In this document: positions 1-9,032 of the stretch, in pieces
How the letters are laid out: each line of letters begins with the position of its first letter
Position numbering within the stretch: position 1 is the first letter of the stretch
Assembly (NCBI RefSeq): GCF_000007705.1
Contig: NC_005085.1
Location: 992,001 to 1,056,000 of the forward strand
DNA from: Chromobacterium violaceum ATCC 12472
GTDB lineage: Bacteria > Pseudomonadota > Gammaproteobacteria > Burkholderiales > Chromobacteriaceae
Direction of reading: 5' to 3'
DNA length: 64,000 bases
Notes under the pieces: generated by a model
Databases searched by the model: none
Seen by the model: the letters and a program-made list of their open reading frames with translations, nothing else
What the model was told of the DNA's origin: nothing
Position numbers and translations under genes: made by a program

Positions 1-543
1 CACGGCAACGGCGGTAGTCGTAACCTTTGTCGACATGCAGCTTGTAAGGCTTTTGTTTGGGCCTCCCTGGCAAACCAGGAATGGCAGGAATCGCATCGAC
101 CAAAGTTTCGAAGGCCATGGAGTCGTGTCGGTTGTCGCCGGTCATGCTCAGCGCCAGTGGCAAACCTCGGCGATCCACGATGATGTGCCGTTTACTGCCG
201 CATTTGCCTCGATCGGTGGGTTTGGGGCCGGTCTTTTGGCCCCCCCCCGGGGCTGGCAACACTCGCCCCGTCGACGCTGCGTGAGCAATGTCAGATGACG
301 CTGATCCCAGAGACCTTTGAGCTGCCAATCTCGTAGCCGTCACCAGCAGGTCATGCCGCTGCCGAAGCCCAGTTCCTGGGGCAGATCTTCCCATGGGATA
401 CCCGTGGTGAGGACAAATAGAATGCCGTTCAGAGCGGCCCGATCATCCAAGCGGGGGCGACCCCTGCCACGGCGACGAGGTGGCAGGGCAAGCAGCTGCT
501 GTAAGGATTTCCACAGCTTCTGGGTGACAAGTTGATGTCTCAT
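1..543 (-). pseudogene. Degenerate IS5-family transposase, cut by the window edge
   Basis: On the minus strand the frame opens with MRHQLVTQKLWKSLQQLL and carries the GIPWEDLP and GSGMTCW motifs of IS5-type transposases. An in-frame TGA at 340-342 stops it right after TCW. The homology resumes in another frame (KTGPKPTDRGKCGSKRH, SMTGDNRHDS, KGYDYRRCR) and runs off the start of the window. The stretch between the two parts is shorter than in intact relatives and a run of nine C lies near 240-248. A stop plus frame change plus missing middle indicates a dead copy rather than a simple programmed frameshift. The terminal inverted repeat was not identified. Confidence 0.8.
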
Positions 544-905
544 GCCCGTCTGACAAGGCTCGGCATCATAAGGCAGGAATGCCTACAGGAGCCGGGTCAG
601 TCCATTCAATGATCAGTCGCGTCTGTGAAGTTGATGTTCAAGCGCTACAGTTCTTTCTACCGGTTAGCGTTAGCGCATGGCGGAGACGATATGGCTAAGC
701 TCGAGGGACATGGCTATATATTTCAATTTCTTAAAAATTATCGTACGTGTGTGAAATGTTCTATATCTTTTTAAAGATTGATTAAATTTAGATGGATGGC
801 ATGCCTGCCAATTTGGCTTTTCAAGTAGATTGCAGGTGACTGGATACAAAAATTCCGGCATCAGCTTACGAAGCAGTTTGGGAGCTTAATCCAAAGGGAG
901 CGGGA
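544..905. other. AT-richer gap with no recognisable gene
   Basis: The 360 bases between the transposase remnant and the RNase T2-like gene hold no convincing ORF. The part from about 710 to 860 is clearly AT-richer than the rest of the window, with several poly-A and poly-T tracts. This fits foreign or rearranged DNA next to the insertion sequence. The promoter of the downstream gene must lie here but no clean -35/-10 pair was seen. A purine-rich ribosome site (AAAGGGAGCG) ends just before the ATG at 906. Confidence 0.5.
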
Positions 906-1640
906 ATGTACGCGCGGATCCGTTTAGTACTCGTGGTCTTGATCACTGCATTGCCTGCAATGGCGGGGAATTTGAAAGCGGTTAGAAATGGGGATTTTTC
1001 CTATTACACACTGACACTGGCTTGGCAGCCGGGTTTTTGCAAATTGAGCCAAGCTTGTCAGGCGCCGCAGAACCCGGCCGCGGCAATCGCTCTGCTTGGG
1101 CTATGGCCTTCCTTGCCCGTCAGTCTGCAAGAGCAAGGCGTTAAGGACCAGGATTGGCGGAGCAAGGGTTGCCTATACTTCAGCCATAGCGTTGACGATC
1201 CGCAGCTGTCGGATGAGGTGCGGGTCAATTTGCTCAAGGTGATGCCCAGATTGATTGATGACGATCTGATCAGCAGCGAGTTCATAAAGCATGCGCAATG
1301 CTTTGGTTTTCAAGGTGATGAATATTTCTCTAAGGCATTGAAATTAAGACATTTTGTTGTGAGTAGCCCGTTTGGTGCCTATCTGGAAGGCAAGAAGGGA
1401 CAAGTCGTGGATCAAGAGGCAGTCCGCCAGGCTTTCATTCATGCTTTTGGCGCTGCCAGCAGCTCGGCATTAAGCTTGCGTTGCCAGCGTGATGCTCAGC
1501 AACACAGCTTATTGACTAGCTTGGAAATAAGGATATCCGCGCAAAAGATAAGTGCCTTTCCGGCTGAAGCGTCATTATGGGGGGCGGTTAAAATCGATGT
1601 CGCCGACAGCTGCGATGGGCAGATATGGATCCCGAGTTGA
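906..1640 (+). CDS. RNase T2 / RNase I-like secreted protein lacking the first catalytic His
   Basis: This 244-residue protein starts with a signal peptide (cleavage after about residue 20, ALPAMA), so it is periplasmic or secreted. It matches E. coli RNase I along its length: LAWQPGFC near residue 40, GLWPSLP near 65, EFIKHAQCFGF near 125-135. In active RNase T2 enzymes the first motif reads HGLWP. Here Leu64 (codon CTT at 1095-1097) replaces that His. The second-site Glu125, Lys128 and His129 are kept. It is therefore probably catalytically dead or strongly impaired; a one-base CAT to CTT change would explain it. The gene sits alone beside an IS remnant in AT-richer DNA and converges on the acyltransferase genes. 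The family call is firm; loss of activity is inference. Confidence 0.85.
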   Translation: MYARIRLVLVVLITALPAMAGNLKAVRNGDFSYYTLTLAWQPGFCKLSQACQAPQNPAAAIALLGLWPSLPVSLQEQGVKDQDWRSKGCLYFSHSVDDPQLSDEVRVNLLKVMPRLIDDDLISSEFIKHAQCFGFQGDEYFSKALKLRHFVVSSPFGAYLEGKKGQVVDQEAVRQAFIHAFGAASSSALSLRCQRDAQQHSLLTSLEIRISAQKISAFPAEASLWGAVKIDVADSCDGQIWIPS

Positions 1641-1646
1641 ACAACC

Positions 1647-1697
1647 GTTCTGCATCGCTCAGCCCAGCCGAGTGAGTGCGGCCTGAGCGTGCAGAAC
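1647..1697. repeat. 15-bp inverted repeat between convergent genes
   Basis: GTTCTGCA-T-CGCTCAG (1647-1662) is complementary to CTGAGCG-TGCAGAAC (1683-1697) with one bulged base. It lies between the ends of the RNase T2-like gene and the convergent acyltransferase gene and has no T tract. It may act as a bidirectional mRNA 3' end structure. Confidence 0.5.
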
Positions 1698-1722
1698 CCT
1701 GAGCAAACGTGCGGGGTATCCG

Positions 1723-2589
1723 TTAGTACACGCGCGTTTCGCCTTGAGGGCGGTTCTTGAAGCGCTTGTGCAGCCAGAAATACTGGTCCGGTATCTCGCG
1801 GACGCGGTCTTCCAGGAAAGCGTTCATCCGGCGGGTGTCGGCCTCGATGTCCTCGCTGGGGTAGCCGTCCCACGGCGGGTAGAACTCCAGTTCGAAGCGG
1901 TCGCCGACGCGGCGGGCGATCGCCGGCACCACCTTGGCGCGCGCCAGCTTGGCGATGCGCGACATGCCGGTGATGGTGGCAGCCTTGACGCCGAAGAAGT
2001 CGACGAACAGCGAATCGCGCACGCCGAAATCCTGATCCGGAAGGTAGAGGAAGGGCGCGTGGTCCTTGCGCATCGCCTTGATGATGGGCCGCAGGCCTTC
2101 CTGGCGGGAGACGATGTAGGCGTTGTCGTAGCGCTGGCGCCCGGCGTAGATCTGCTTGTCCAGCGCCTCGTTCTTCTGGTGCGAGTACACGCTGACCAGA
2201 GGGATGTACTGGTTCAGCGCGTAGACGCACATCTCGAAGCCGACGAAGTGCGGGTAGAACAGGATCACGTCCTCGCCCTTGTCGCGCAGATCGGTGACGT
2301 AATGCAGGTTCTTGATCTCGACCAGGCCGTCGATGCGCTTGGCTGAGCTCCACCAGCACACGCCGTACTCCAGCACCATCCGTATCATGTGCTGGCAGTT
2401 CTTGCGGATCAGCCGCTTGCGTTCGGCCATGGGCATGTCCGGAAAGCACAGCCTCAGGTTGATCAGGCCGACGCGGCGGCGGCCGCGCGCCAGCAGATAG
2501 GCGAGGTTGCCGAGGCCGGCGGCGAGCAGGCCGATGACCCGCATCGGCAGCAGGCGGATCAGCCATAGCAGGGCGAAAGCGAATTTCAT
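1723..2589 (-). CDS. LpxL/HtrB-type lysophospholipid acyltransferase
   Basis: A 288-residue inner membrane acyltransferase of the LpxL/LpxM family, which adds a secondary acyl chain to Kdo-lipid A or a related lysophospholipid on the cytoplasmic face. It has an N-terminal hydrophobic segment (residues 1-35) and the HX4(D/E) catalytic motif as His114-FVGF-Glu119. Its ATG overlaps the stop of the upstream acyltransferase by 4 bases (ATGA at 2586-2589), so the two are translationally coupled. Longer upstream starts exist in the same frame but would run deep into the neighbouring gene. Which acyl chain it adds cannot be told from sequence. Confidence 0.88.
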   Translation of the reverse strand: MKFAFALLWLIRLLPMRVIGLLAAGLGNLAYLLARGRRRVGLINLRLCFPDMPMAERKRLIRKNCQHMIRMVLEYGVCWWSSAKRIDGLVEIKNLHYVTDLRDKGEDVILFYPHFVGFEMCVYALNQYIPLVSVYSHQKNEALDKQIYAGRQRYDNAYIVSRQEGLRPIIKAMRKDHAPFLYLPDQDFGVRDSLFVDFFGVKAATITGMSRIAKLARAKVVPAIARRVGDRFELEFYPPWDGYPSEDIEADTRRMNAFLEDRVREIPDQYFWLHKRFKNRPQGETRVY

Positions 2590-3482
2590 GCGTGTCCTTG
2601 TTGTTCTGCGTCCGGCCGGGCGACGCCTGCCGGGCATTTGTAGCGGTTGTAGCTCCACAGATACTGGCTCGGAAAACGGCGGATCAGGTTTTCCACCTGC
2701 GCGTTCATCCGCGCGCAATCGGCTTCCTTGTCACCGGTGAAGGGTTCGGCCAGCGGTTCGATGTGCACGACGAAACCCTGGCCGCCGGGCAGGCGCTCGC
2801 CGACGAAGAACAGGGTGGCCACCTTGTTCATTTGCGCCAGGCGGGGCACCAGCGTCATCGTGTAGGCGGGCCGGCCGAAGAAGGGCGCCCATACGCCCTC
2901 GCCATTGCCGGGCACCTGATCGGGCAGGATGATGGTGGCCTCGCCGGATTTCAGCGCCTTCATCAGCACACGCACGCCGGCCGCGGTGGCCGGCGCGGTG
3001 CGGCCCTTGCCGCGCGCGCGGCCGGCCTGCATCACCGGTTCCAGCCATTGCAGCTTCGGCGGGCGGTACATCGCGGTCAGCGGAAACGGCAGGCGCGAAC
3101 TGATGTAGCGCCCGGCGATGTCGTAGCTGCCCAGGTGCGGCGTGACGAAGACGATGCCCTTACCCTGGGCCAGAGCCTGTTCGACGTGTTCCCAGCCGTG
3201 GCACTGCTTGACCATGGCGGCGATGGCTTCCGGGCTGCGGCACCAGGCGATGGCCAGCTCCAGCGCGCCCTTGCCGGTTTCCGCCGACGCCAGTTTGACT
3301 TGCTGTGGCAAAAGCTGATAGTTTTGGCAGATTTTACTAGAACTCAGATTCTCCCGCAGCCGCGCCGCGAACCGCGGGGACGCGAGATAAGTCAGCCGCC
3401 CCAGAGCGGCACCCAAACCTTGTAGCCAGGATAATGGGAGGCTCGCCAGGAAGGTCAGTAGCAATTGGACTAGCTTGGACAT
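2586..3482 (-). CDS. LpxL/HtrB-type lysophospholipid acyltransferase, first of pair
   Basis: A 298-residue member of the same lipid A acyltransferase family as the gene it overlaps. It has an N-terminal membrane segment (residues 1-30) and the catalytic motif His116-LGSY-Asp121. The start MSKLVQLL lies 76 bases from the divergent metK start, so both promoters share this short gap. The two paralogues are clearly divergent copies, which suggests different acyl or position specificity, as with LpxL and LpxM in E. coli. Assignment to one or the other needs phylogeny. Confidence 0.88.
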   Translation of the reverse strand: MSKLVQLLLTFLASLPLSWLQGLGAALGRLTYLASPRFAARLRENLSSSKICQNYQLLPQQVKLASAETGKGALELAIAWCRSPEAIAAMVKQCHGWEHVEQALAQGKGIVFVTPHLGSYDIAGRYISSRLPFPLTAMYRPPKLQWLEPVMQAGRARGKGRTAPATAAGVRVLMKALKSGEATIILPDQVPGNGEGVWAPFFGRPAYTMTLVPRLAQMNKVATLFFVGERLPGGQGFVVHIEPLAEPFTGDKEADCARMNAQVENLIRRFPSQYLWSYNRYKCPAGVARPDAEQQGHA

Positions 3483-3558
3483 AAGCTGAGCGGTCTTGGT
3501 CTGAAAGCGGCCTATTCTACCATCACAGGGTTTTGTATTTTTTGGGAACGCATAATAA

Positions 3559-4728
3559 ATGAGTGAATACCTGTTTACCTCGGAATCGGTCTCCGAAGGC
3601 CACCCGGACAAGGTAGCCGACCAGATCTCCGACGCCATCCTCGACGCCATCCTGCGCGAGGACAAGCACGCCCGCGTCGCGGCCGAGACGCTGGTCAACA
3701 CCGGCCTGGTGGTCCTGGCCGGCGAGATCACCACCACCGCCAACGTCGACTACATCAAGATCGCGCGCGAAACCATCAAGCGCATCGGCTACGACGATTC
3801 CGAGCTGGGCTTCGACTTCCGCGGCTGCGCGGTGATGGCCTGCTACGACAAGCAGTCGCCAGACATCGCCCAGGGCGTGAATGAGGGCGAGGGCCTGGAC
3901 CTGAACCAGGGCGCCGGCGACCAGGGCCTGATGTTCGGCTACGCCTGCGACGAAACGCCGACGCTGATGCCGTTCCCGATCTATTACGCGCACCGCCTGG
4001 TGCAGCGCCAGGCCGAGCTGCGCAAGGACGGCCGCCTGCCGTGGCTGCGCCCGGACGCCAAGAGCCAGATTACCTGCGTGTACGACGCGGCCACCGGCCT
4101 GCCCAAGCGCATCGACACCGTGGTGCTGTCCACCCAGCACAGCCCGGACATCGACCACAAGACGCTGTCCGAGGCGGTGATCGAGGACATCGTCAAGCCG
4201 GTGCTGCCGCCGGAGATGATCACGCCGGAAACCAAGTTCCTGATCAACCCGACCGGCCGCTTCGTCATCGGCGGTCCGATGGGCGACTGCGGCCTGACCG
4301 GCCGCAAGATCATCGTCGACACCTACGGCGGCGCGGCGCCGCACGGCGGCGGCGCGTTCTCGGGCAAGGATCCGTCCAAGGTTGACCGCTCGGCGGCCTA
4401 TGCCGGCCGCTACGTGGCGAAGAACATCGTCGCGGCGGGCCTGGCGCGCCAGTGCCAGATCCAGGTGTCGTACGCGATCGGCGTGGCCGAGCCGACCTCG
4501 ATCGCGGTGGACACCTTCGGCACCAACAAGATTCCGAACGAGAAAATCGTGGAACTGGTGAAGAAGCATTTCGACCTGCGTCCGAAGGGCATCATCCAGA
4601 TGCTGGACCTGTTGCGCCCGATCTACGGCAAGACGGCGGCTTATGGCCACTTCGGCCGCGAAGAGCCGGAGTTCAGCTGGGAGCGCACCGACAAAGTGGA
4701 GGCGCTGCGCGCCGACGCCGGGCTGTAA
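3559..4728 (+). CDS. metK: S-adenosylmethionine synthetase
   Basis: Methionine adenosyltransferase makes S-adenosylmethionine from methionine and ATP in the cytoplasm. The 389 residues match the usual length. Visible signatures are the ATP-binding SEGHPDK near residues 12-18, the GAGDQG motif near 117-122, and the glycine-rich [19 protein letters not shown] near 255-275. The ATG has only a weak ribosome site. It begins the methyl-cycle block that continues with ahcY and metF, though a divergent-direction diguanylate cyclase gene separates them. A strong intrinsic terminator follows 24 bases after the stop. Confidence 0.97.
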   Translation: MSEYLFTSESVSEGHPDKVADQISDAILDAILREDKHARVAAETLVNTGLVVLAGEITTTANVDYIKIARETIKRIGYDDSELGFDFRGCAVMACYDKQSPDIAQGVNEGEGLDLNQGAGDQGLMFGYACDETPTLMPFPIYYAHRLVQRQAELRKDGRLPWLRPDAKSQITCVYDAATGLPKRIDTVVLSTQHSPDIDHKTLSEAVIEDIVKPVLPPEMITPETKFLINPTGRFVIGGPMGDCGLTGRKIIVDTYGGAAPHGGGAFSGKDPSKVDRSAAYAGRYVAKNIVAAGLARQCQIQVSYAIGVAEPTSIAVDTFGTNKIPNEKIVELVKKHFDLRPKGIIQMLDLLRPIYGKTAAYGHFGREEPEFSWERTDKVEALRADAGL

Positions 4729-4750
4729 CCATAACCGGTTGCATCGAAGA

Positions 4751-4779
4751 AACCGCCAGTTCGCGCTGGCGGTTTTTTT
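4751..4779 (+). terminator. Intrinsic terminator after metK
   Basis: CCGCCAG (4753-4759) pairs with CTGGCGG (4766-4772), extended by A-T pairs and followed by seven T. It ends metK transcription. Two bases downstream the convergent diguanylate cyclase gene ends. Confidence 0.92.
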
Positions 4780-4780
4780 A

Positions 4781-6367
4781 TTATCCGCGTCCGGCGCGCA
4801 CGCTGCAGTTCTTGCCGGCGGCCTTGGCCTGATACAGCGCCTGGTCGGCGCGGCGGTACAGCTCGTCCAGCACGCGGCCGTTGCCGGGCAGGGCGGCGAT
4901 GCCGCAGGAGAAGCTGGCGCGGAACGGATGCTCGCCGGCATGCTCCATCTGGTGGAAGGCGCGCCGCCATTCCTCGACCCTGTGCTGCGCCTGTTCGGCG
5001 TCGCTGCCGGGCAGCACCACCATGAATTCCTCGCCTCCCAGCCGGCAGACGATGTCGGCGGCCCGGCTCCGCTCCCGCAGCAGGCCGGCCAGCGCCTGCA
5101 GCACGCGATCGCCGATCTGGTGGCCGTGCCGGTCGTTGATGCGCTTGAAGTCGTCCAGGTCCAGCATCGCCACCGCGATCGGCTTGCCCTCGCGCTCGGC
5201 CCGTTCGCGCTCGCGCTCGAAGGTTTCGTCCAGGTAGCGGCGGTTGAACAGATGGGTCAGCGGATCGCGCAGCGTCTGTTCGCGCAGCGCCGCCTGCAGC
5301 GCCTCGATCTGGGCCAGCCTGTCGGTCAATTGCAGATTCGCCTCGCGCAACGCGTCTTCGGCCTGGCGGCGCAGCGTGATGTCGCGCATCACCAGCATGC
5401 GGGTGCGCGCCGGCTTGTGGAAGGGCTCGATGTCGTAGATGCGGACATCCAGGATGCGGCCGCCGTCTGGCGGCATCAGTTCAAGATGCGCGCCGGGAGC
5501 CAGCATGCTGGCCTCCAGCCATGGCGCGGGCAGGGGCTGGCCGGGCCAGTCCGCCGGCGCGCCGCCCAGCATCCCGGCGCCGGACGGGTTGATGTCCAGG
5601 ATGCGCAACTGGTGGTCGACCACCACCACGCCGTCTCCCATGGCCTCGAACGCCCGCGCGCGCGCCACCGGCACCAGGTGCAGCTGGCGCAGGTATAGCA
5701 GATCGATGGCGAAGATCAGTCCGGTGAAGGCGAAGGAGTGCGGCGTCGGGTCCAGCCCTTGCAGTGGGAAAGCGCCGGTCAGATAGAGGATGTTGCCGAA
5801 CCACGGCGCGATCGCGCTGAGCATCAGCGTCAGCGACTGGCCGCGGAAATGAGCGGGAAAGTAGTGCAGCGCGCGGATCAGCAACAGGCTGCCCAGCAGC
5901 ATCATCAGGTAGGAATAGCCGGCCACGCCCAGCCAGAACGCCGGACCGTGCCCGTAGACCAGCAGGTTGTAGCCGGAAGGGCTGGGCTGGAAGCGGGTCC
6001 ACACCAGGTGGTGGTATTCGTTGCTGGCGGCCAGCAGCAGGCAGATGGCGGGGATGGCGAACAGCAGGGCCAGCGCGCGCCGGCGCAGCGAGAGATGGTT
6101 GTAGTCCAGCGCCAGCAGCAAGAACAGCACCGGCGTGCTCAGCGTGCCCAGGTATTCCACCTTGGACCAGAACAGCTTGGCGGCTATGCTGGTGACGGAC
6201 AGTTCGCACATCGCGCCGGCGGCCCAGAACGCGACCGAGGCCATCAGCAGCGCCAGCCAGCGCACGCCGGCGAAGCGTCTGCGGCTCCAGGCGATCACGC
6301 TGATGGCCGCCGCCAGCAGCGCGGCCAGGCCGGACAAGGCGGCCAGCGGGGTGAACACGAAACTCAT
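4781..6367 (-). CDS. Membrane diguanylate cyclase: 7TM sensor, PAS, GGDEF
   Basis: A 528-residue inner membrane protein that should make cyclic di-GMP from two GTP. Residues 1 to about 215 form seven hydrophobic segments of the histidine-kinase N-terminal 7TM type. A PAS domain follows (about 220-330, DGVVVVDHQLRILDINP), then a coiled segment and a GGDEF domain with the active-site sequence GGEEF. An RAAD inhibitory I-site lies five residues before GGEEF, so product feedback is expected. The ATG at 6367 was chosen over a TTG seven codons upstream. It is a single gene, divergent from ahcY and convergent on metK. The signal sensed is unknown. Confidence 0.9.
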   Translation of the reverse strand: MSFVFTPLAALSGLAALLAAAISVIAWSRRRFAGVRWLALLMASVAFWAAGAMCELSVTSIAAKLFWSKVEYLGTLSTPVLFLLLALDYNHLSLRRRALALLFAIPAICLLLAASNEYHHLVWTRFQPSPSGYNLLVYGHGPAFWLGVAGYSYLMMLLGSLLLIRALHYFPAHFRGQSLTLMLSAIAPWFGNILYLTGAFPLQGLDPTPHSFAFTGLIFAIDLLYLRQLHLVPVARARAFEAMGDGVVVVDHQLRILDINPSGAGMLGGAPADWPGQPLPAPWLEASMLAPGAHLELMPPDGGRILDVRIYDIEPFHKPARTRMLVMRDITLRRQAEDALREANLQLTDRLAQIEALQAALREQTLRDPLTHLFNRRYLDETFERERERAEREGKPIAVAMLDLDDFKRINDRHGHQIGDRVLQALAGLLRERSRAADIVCRLGGEEFMVVLPGSDAEQAQHRVEEWRRAFHQMEHAGEHPFRASFSCGIAALPGNGRVLDELYRRADQALYQAKAAGKNCSVRAGRG

Positions 6368-6443
6368 GGCGGTCCGGAATGGAGGCAAGCCGCTAGTTTA
6401 TCGCTTTGACATGACAAGTCCTACCTTTTCCGATTCGACTGGG

Positions 6444-6449
6444 TATAAT
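6444..6449 (+). promoter_or_regulatory. -10 box for the ahcY leader
   Basis: A perfect TATAAT sits 11 bases upstream of the SAH riboswitch aptamer, the right distance for transcription to start just before it. The only good TTGACA (6406-6411) is 32 bases away and so is not its partner. Confidence 0.65.
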
Positions 6450-6457
6450 GTTCCGGT

Positions 6458-6546
6458 CACCCGAGGAGCGCTGCGAGGAGAACCCTTCCCCAGGCTCGGG
6501 CAGCCGCGGGCCGTTCACCGGCCCGCGACCCAACGGCGCTCACCTG
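6458..6546 (+). promoter_or_regulatory. S-adenosylhomocysteine (SAH) riboswitch
   Basis: The leader carries the conserved SAH riboswitch elements in order: CCGAGGAGCGCTGCGA (from 6461), CCCAGGCTCGG (to 6499) and AACGGCGCTCACCT (6532-6545). CCGAG (6461-6465) pairs with CTCGG (6495-6499). GAGCGC (6466-6471) pairs with GCGCTC (6536-6541). Between them a 9-bp hairpin, CGCGGGCCG/CGGCCCGCG (6505-6527), forms the variable arm. Known members of this class turn on SAH hydrolase when SAH accumulates. The aptamer ends about 75 bases before the ahcY ATG. Confidence 0.95.
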
Positions 6547-6620
6547 ACTCATGACCGTGGCGGCACGGGATGGCGGGTGGGCCGCATCCTGGCCGGCCGC
6601 GTGAACAAGGATGCTTCACG

Positions 6621-8021
6621 ATGGCTGATTTTTCCGATTTCCATGTTGCTGACATCGCGCTTGCCGGCTGGGGCCGCAAGGAACTCAACATCGCCGAGAC
6701 CGAGATGCCCGGCCTGATGGCGACGCGCGACGAATATCACGCCGCGCAGCCGTTGCGCGGCGCGCGCATTGCCGGCAGCCTGCACATGACAGTGCAGACC
6801 GCGGTGCTGATCGAGACCCTGACGGCGCTGGGCGCCGAAGTGCGCTGGGCGTCGTGCAACATCTTCTCTACCCAGGATCACGCCGCCGCGGCCATCGCCG
6901 CCGCCGGCATTCCCGTGTTCGCGTTCAAGGGCGAGAGCCTGGACGAGTACTGGGAGTTCAGCCACAAGATCTTCGAATGGCCGGAGGGGCAGCCCGCCAA
7001 CATGATCCTGGACGACGGCGGCGACGCCACCTTGCTGCTGATGCTGGGCAGCAAGGCGGAAAAGGACATCGGCGTGATCGCCCATCCGACCAATGAGGAA
7101 GAGACCGCGCTGTTCGCATCGATCAAGCGCCACCTGGCCATCGATCCGCATTGGTACTCGAAGCGCCTGGAGCACATCCAGGGCGTGACCGAGGAGACCA
7201 CCACCGGCGTGCACCGCCTGTACCAGCTGGAGAAGGACGGCCATCTGCCGTTCCCGGCGATCAACGTCAACGACTCCGTCACCAAGTCCAAGTTCGACAA
7301 CCTGTACGGTTGCCGCGAATCGCTGGTGGACGGCATCAAGCGCGCCACCGACGTGATGGTGGCCGGCAAGGTGGCCGTGGTGCTGGGCTACGGCGACGTG
7401 GGCAAGGGCTGCGCGCAGAGCTTGCGCGGCCTGGGCGCCACCGTGTGGGTGACGGAAATCGACCCGATCTGCGCGCTGCAGGCGGCGATGGAAGGCTATC
7501 GCGTGGTGCGGATGGACGAAGTGGCCGACCAGGCCGACATCTTCGTCACCGCCACCGGCAACGTCGGCGTGATCACCCACGAGCACATGAAGAAGATGCG
7601 CAACAACGCCATCATCTGCAACATCGGCCACTTCGACAGCGAAATCGAAGTCGCCAGCTTGCGCCAGTACCAGTGGGAAAACATCAAGCCGCAGGTCGAC
7701 CACATCATCTTCCCCGACGGCAAGCGCGTGATCCTGCTGGCCGAAGGCCGCCTGGTGAACCTGGGCTGCGCCACCGGGCATCCCAGCTTCGTGATGTCCA
7801 ACAGCTTCACCAACCAGGTGTTGGCGCAGATCGAACTGTTCGCCAACGGCCACAAGTATGAAAAGAAAGTGTACGTGCTGCCCAAGCACCTGGACGAGAA
7901 GGTCGCCCGCCTGCACCTGGCGCGCATCGGCGCCCGGTTGACCGAGCTGTCCGACCAGCAGGCCGCCTACATCAGCGTGCCCAAGCAAGGGCCTTATAAG
8001 CCGGATCACTATCGTTATTGA
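6621..8021 (+). CDS. ahcY: Adenosylhomocysteinase (SAH hydrolase)
   Basis: Splits S-adenosylhomocysteine to adenosine and homocysteine, removing the product inhibitor of methyltransferases. The 466-residue protein has the NAD-binding [10 protein letters not shown] motif, the conserved DDGGD region near residue 130 and the C-terminal KPDHYRY that completes the neighbour's active site in the tetramer. The ATG at 6621 is preceded by AAGGA at a good distance; an in-frame upstream start at 6570 is ignored because it would lie in the leader. Expression should be set by the SAH riboswitch upstream. A terminator follows and metF comes next. Confidence 0.97.
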   Translation: MADFSDFHVADIALAGWGRKELNIAETEMPGLMATRDEYHAAQPLRGARIAGSLHMTVQTAVLIETLTALGAEVRWASCNIFSTQDHAAAAIAAAGIPVFAFKGESLDEYWEFSHKIFEWPEGQPANMILDDGGDATLLLMLGSKAEKDIGVIAHPTNEEETALFASIKRHLAIDPHWYSKRLEHIQGVTEETTTGVHRLYQLEKDGHLPFPAINVNDSVTKSKFDNLYGCRESLVDGIKRATDVMVAGKVAVVLGYGDVGKGCAQSLRGLGATVWVTEIDPICALQAAMEGYRVVRMDEVADQADIFVTATGNVGVITHEHMKKMRNNAIICNIGHFDSEIEVASLRQYQWENIKPQVDHIIFPDGKRVILLAEGRLVNLGCATGHPSFVMSNSFTNQVLAQIELFANGHKYEKKVYVLPKHLDEKVARLHLARIGARLTELSDQQAAYISVPKQGPYKPDHYRY

Positions 8022-8038
8022 TTATTGAACCAAGGTGA

Positions 8039-8077
8039 AACGGACAGTCCCCATAGAATGGAGCTGTCCGTTTTTTT
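8039..8077 (+). terminator. Intrinsic terminator after ahcY
   Basis: AACGGACAG (8039-8047) pairs with CTGTCCGTT (8064-8072) around a 16-base loop, followed by a run of T. It separates ahcY from metF, so metF needs its own promoter or read-through. Confidence 0.85.
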
Positions 8078-8143
8078 CGGGCACGCCAAACGATCAACGG
8101 CACAAAGAGGCCGGCAGCCAGGACCGCGATAGAGAGGATCACC

Positions 8144-8980
8144 ATGACGCAGACGCCGCGTACCTTCAGTTTCGAATTCTTTCCGCCCAAGACGCCGGAA
8201 GGCGTGGCCAAGCTGCGCACCACGCGCCAGCAGCTGGCCCAGTTCAAGCCGCAGTTTTTCTCGGTGACTTTCGGCGCCGGCGGAACTACCCGCGACGGCA
8301 CCTTGTCCACCGTGCTGGAAATCCACAGCGAGGGCCAGGCCGCCGCGCCGCACCTGTCCTGCATCGGCTCGACCCGCGAGAACATCGCCGCCATTCTCAA
8401 CGAGTACCGCGGCAACGGCATCCGCCACCTGGTGGCGCTGCGCGGCGACATCCCGTCGGGCATGGTGGCCGCCGGCGAATTCCGCTACGCCAACGAGTTG
8501 GTGGAATTCATCCGCGCCGAGCACGGCGACCATTTCCACATCGAAGTGGCTGCTTATCCGGAGTTCCATCCGCAGGCGCGCTCGGCGGAGGACGATCTCG
8601 CCAACTTCGTGCGCAAGGTCAGGGCCGGAGCGGATTCGGCGATGACCCAGTACTTCTTCAACGCCGACAGCTATTTCCGCTTCGTCGACGAAGTCCGCGC
8701 GCGCGGGGTGGACATTCCCATCGTGCCGGGTATCATGCCGATCTCGAATTTCGGCCAGCTGTGCCGCTTCTCCGACATGTGCGGGGCGGAAGTGCCGCGC
8801 TGGCTGCGGCTGCGCATGCAGTCCTATTACGACGACACCGCGTCCATCCGCGCGCTGGGACTGGACGTGGTGACCGAGCTGTGCGACCGCCTGCTGCAGG
8901 GCGGCGCGCCCGGCCTGCATTTTTACACATTGAACCAGGCGGGCCTGGTCTCCACCATCTGGCAGAGGCTGGGCCTGTGA
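8144..8980 (+). CDS. metF: 5,10-methylenetetrahydrofolate reductase
   Basis: Flavoenzyme that reduces methylenetetrahydrofolate to 5-methyltetrahydrofolate, the methyl donor for methionine synthesis. The 278-residue protein has the family start TFSFEFFPPKT (catalytic Glu in FEFFPP), SVTFGAGGTTRDGT, and LRGD, with the expected single-domain bacterial length. The ribosome site AGAGAGGAT precedes the ATG. Together with metK and ahcY it forms a methionine/SAM recycling neighbourhood. The next gene starts 52 bases on and may be co-transcribed. Confidence 0.96.
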   Translation: MTQTPRTFSFEFFPPKTPEGVAKLRTTRQQLAQFKPQFFSVTFGAGGTTRDGTLSTVLEIHSEGQAAAPHLSCIGSTRENIAAILNEYRGNGIRHLVALRGDIPSGMVAAGEFRYANELVEFIRAEHGDHFHIEVAAYPEFHPQARSAEDDLANFVRKVRAGADSAMTQYFFNADSYFRFVDEVRARGVDIPIVPGIMPISNFGQLCRFSDMCGAEVPRWLRLRMQSYYDDTASIRALGLDVVTELCDRLLQGGAPGLHFYTLNQAGLVSTIWQRLGL

Positions 8981-9032
8981 CGGCGCGCGGGCGGAATGAC
9001 GCCGCCCGCGGCCGCGAACGACAGGAAAGCCC

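Noticed and set aside
3523-4941. Long minus-strand frame antisense to metK
   Set aside because: High GC codon bias opens antisense frames; the translated product has no family features and metK is certain.
6406-6411. TTGACA as a -35 box for the ahcY TATAAT
   Set aside because: The spacing of 32 bases is far too long for a sigma-70 promoter.
7975-8145. A minus-strand 57-codon frame with a strongly hydrophobic first part (MVILSIAVLAAGLFVPLIVW)
   Set aside because: It runs across the metF start and the ahcY terminator hairpin, lacks a ribosome site, and its second half is the terminator sequence translated.
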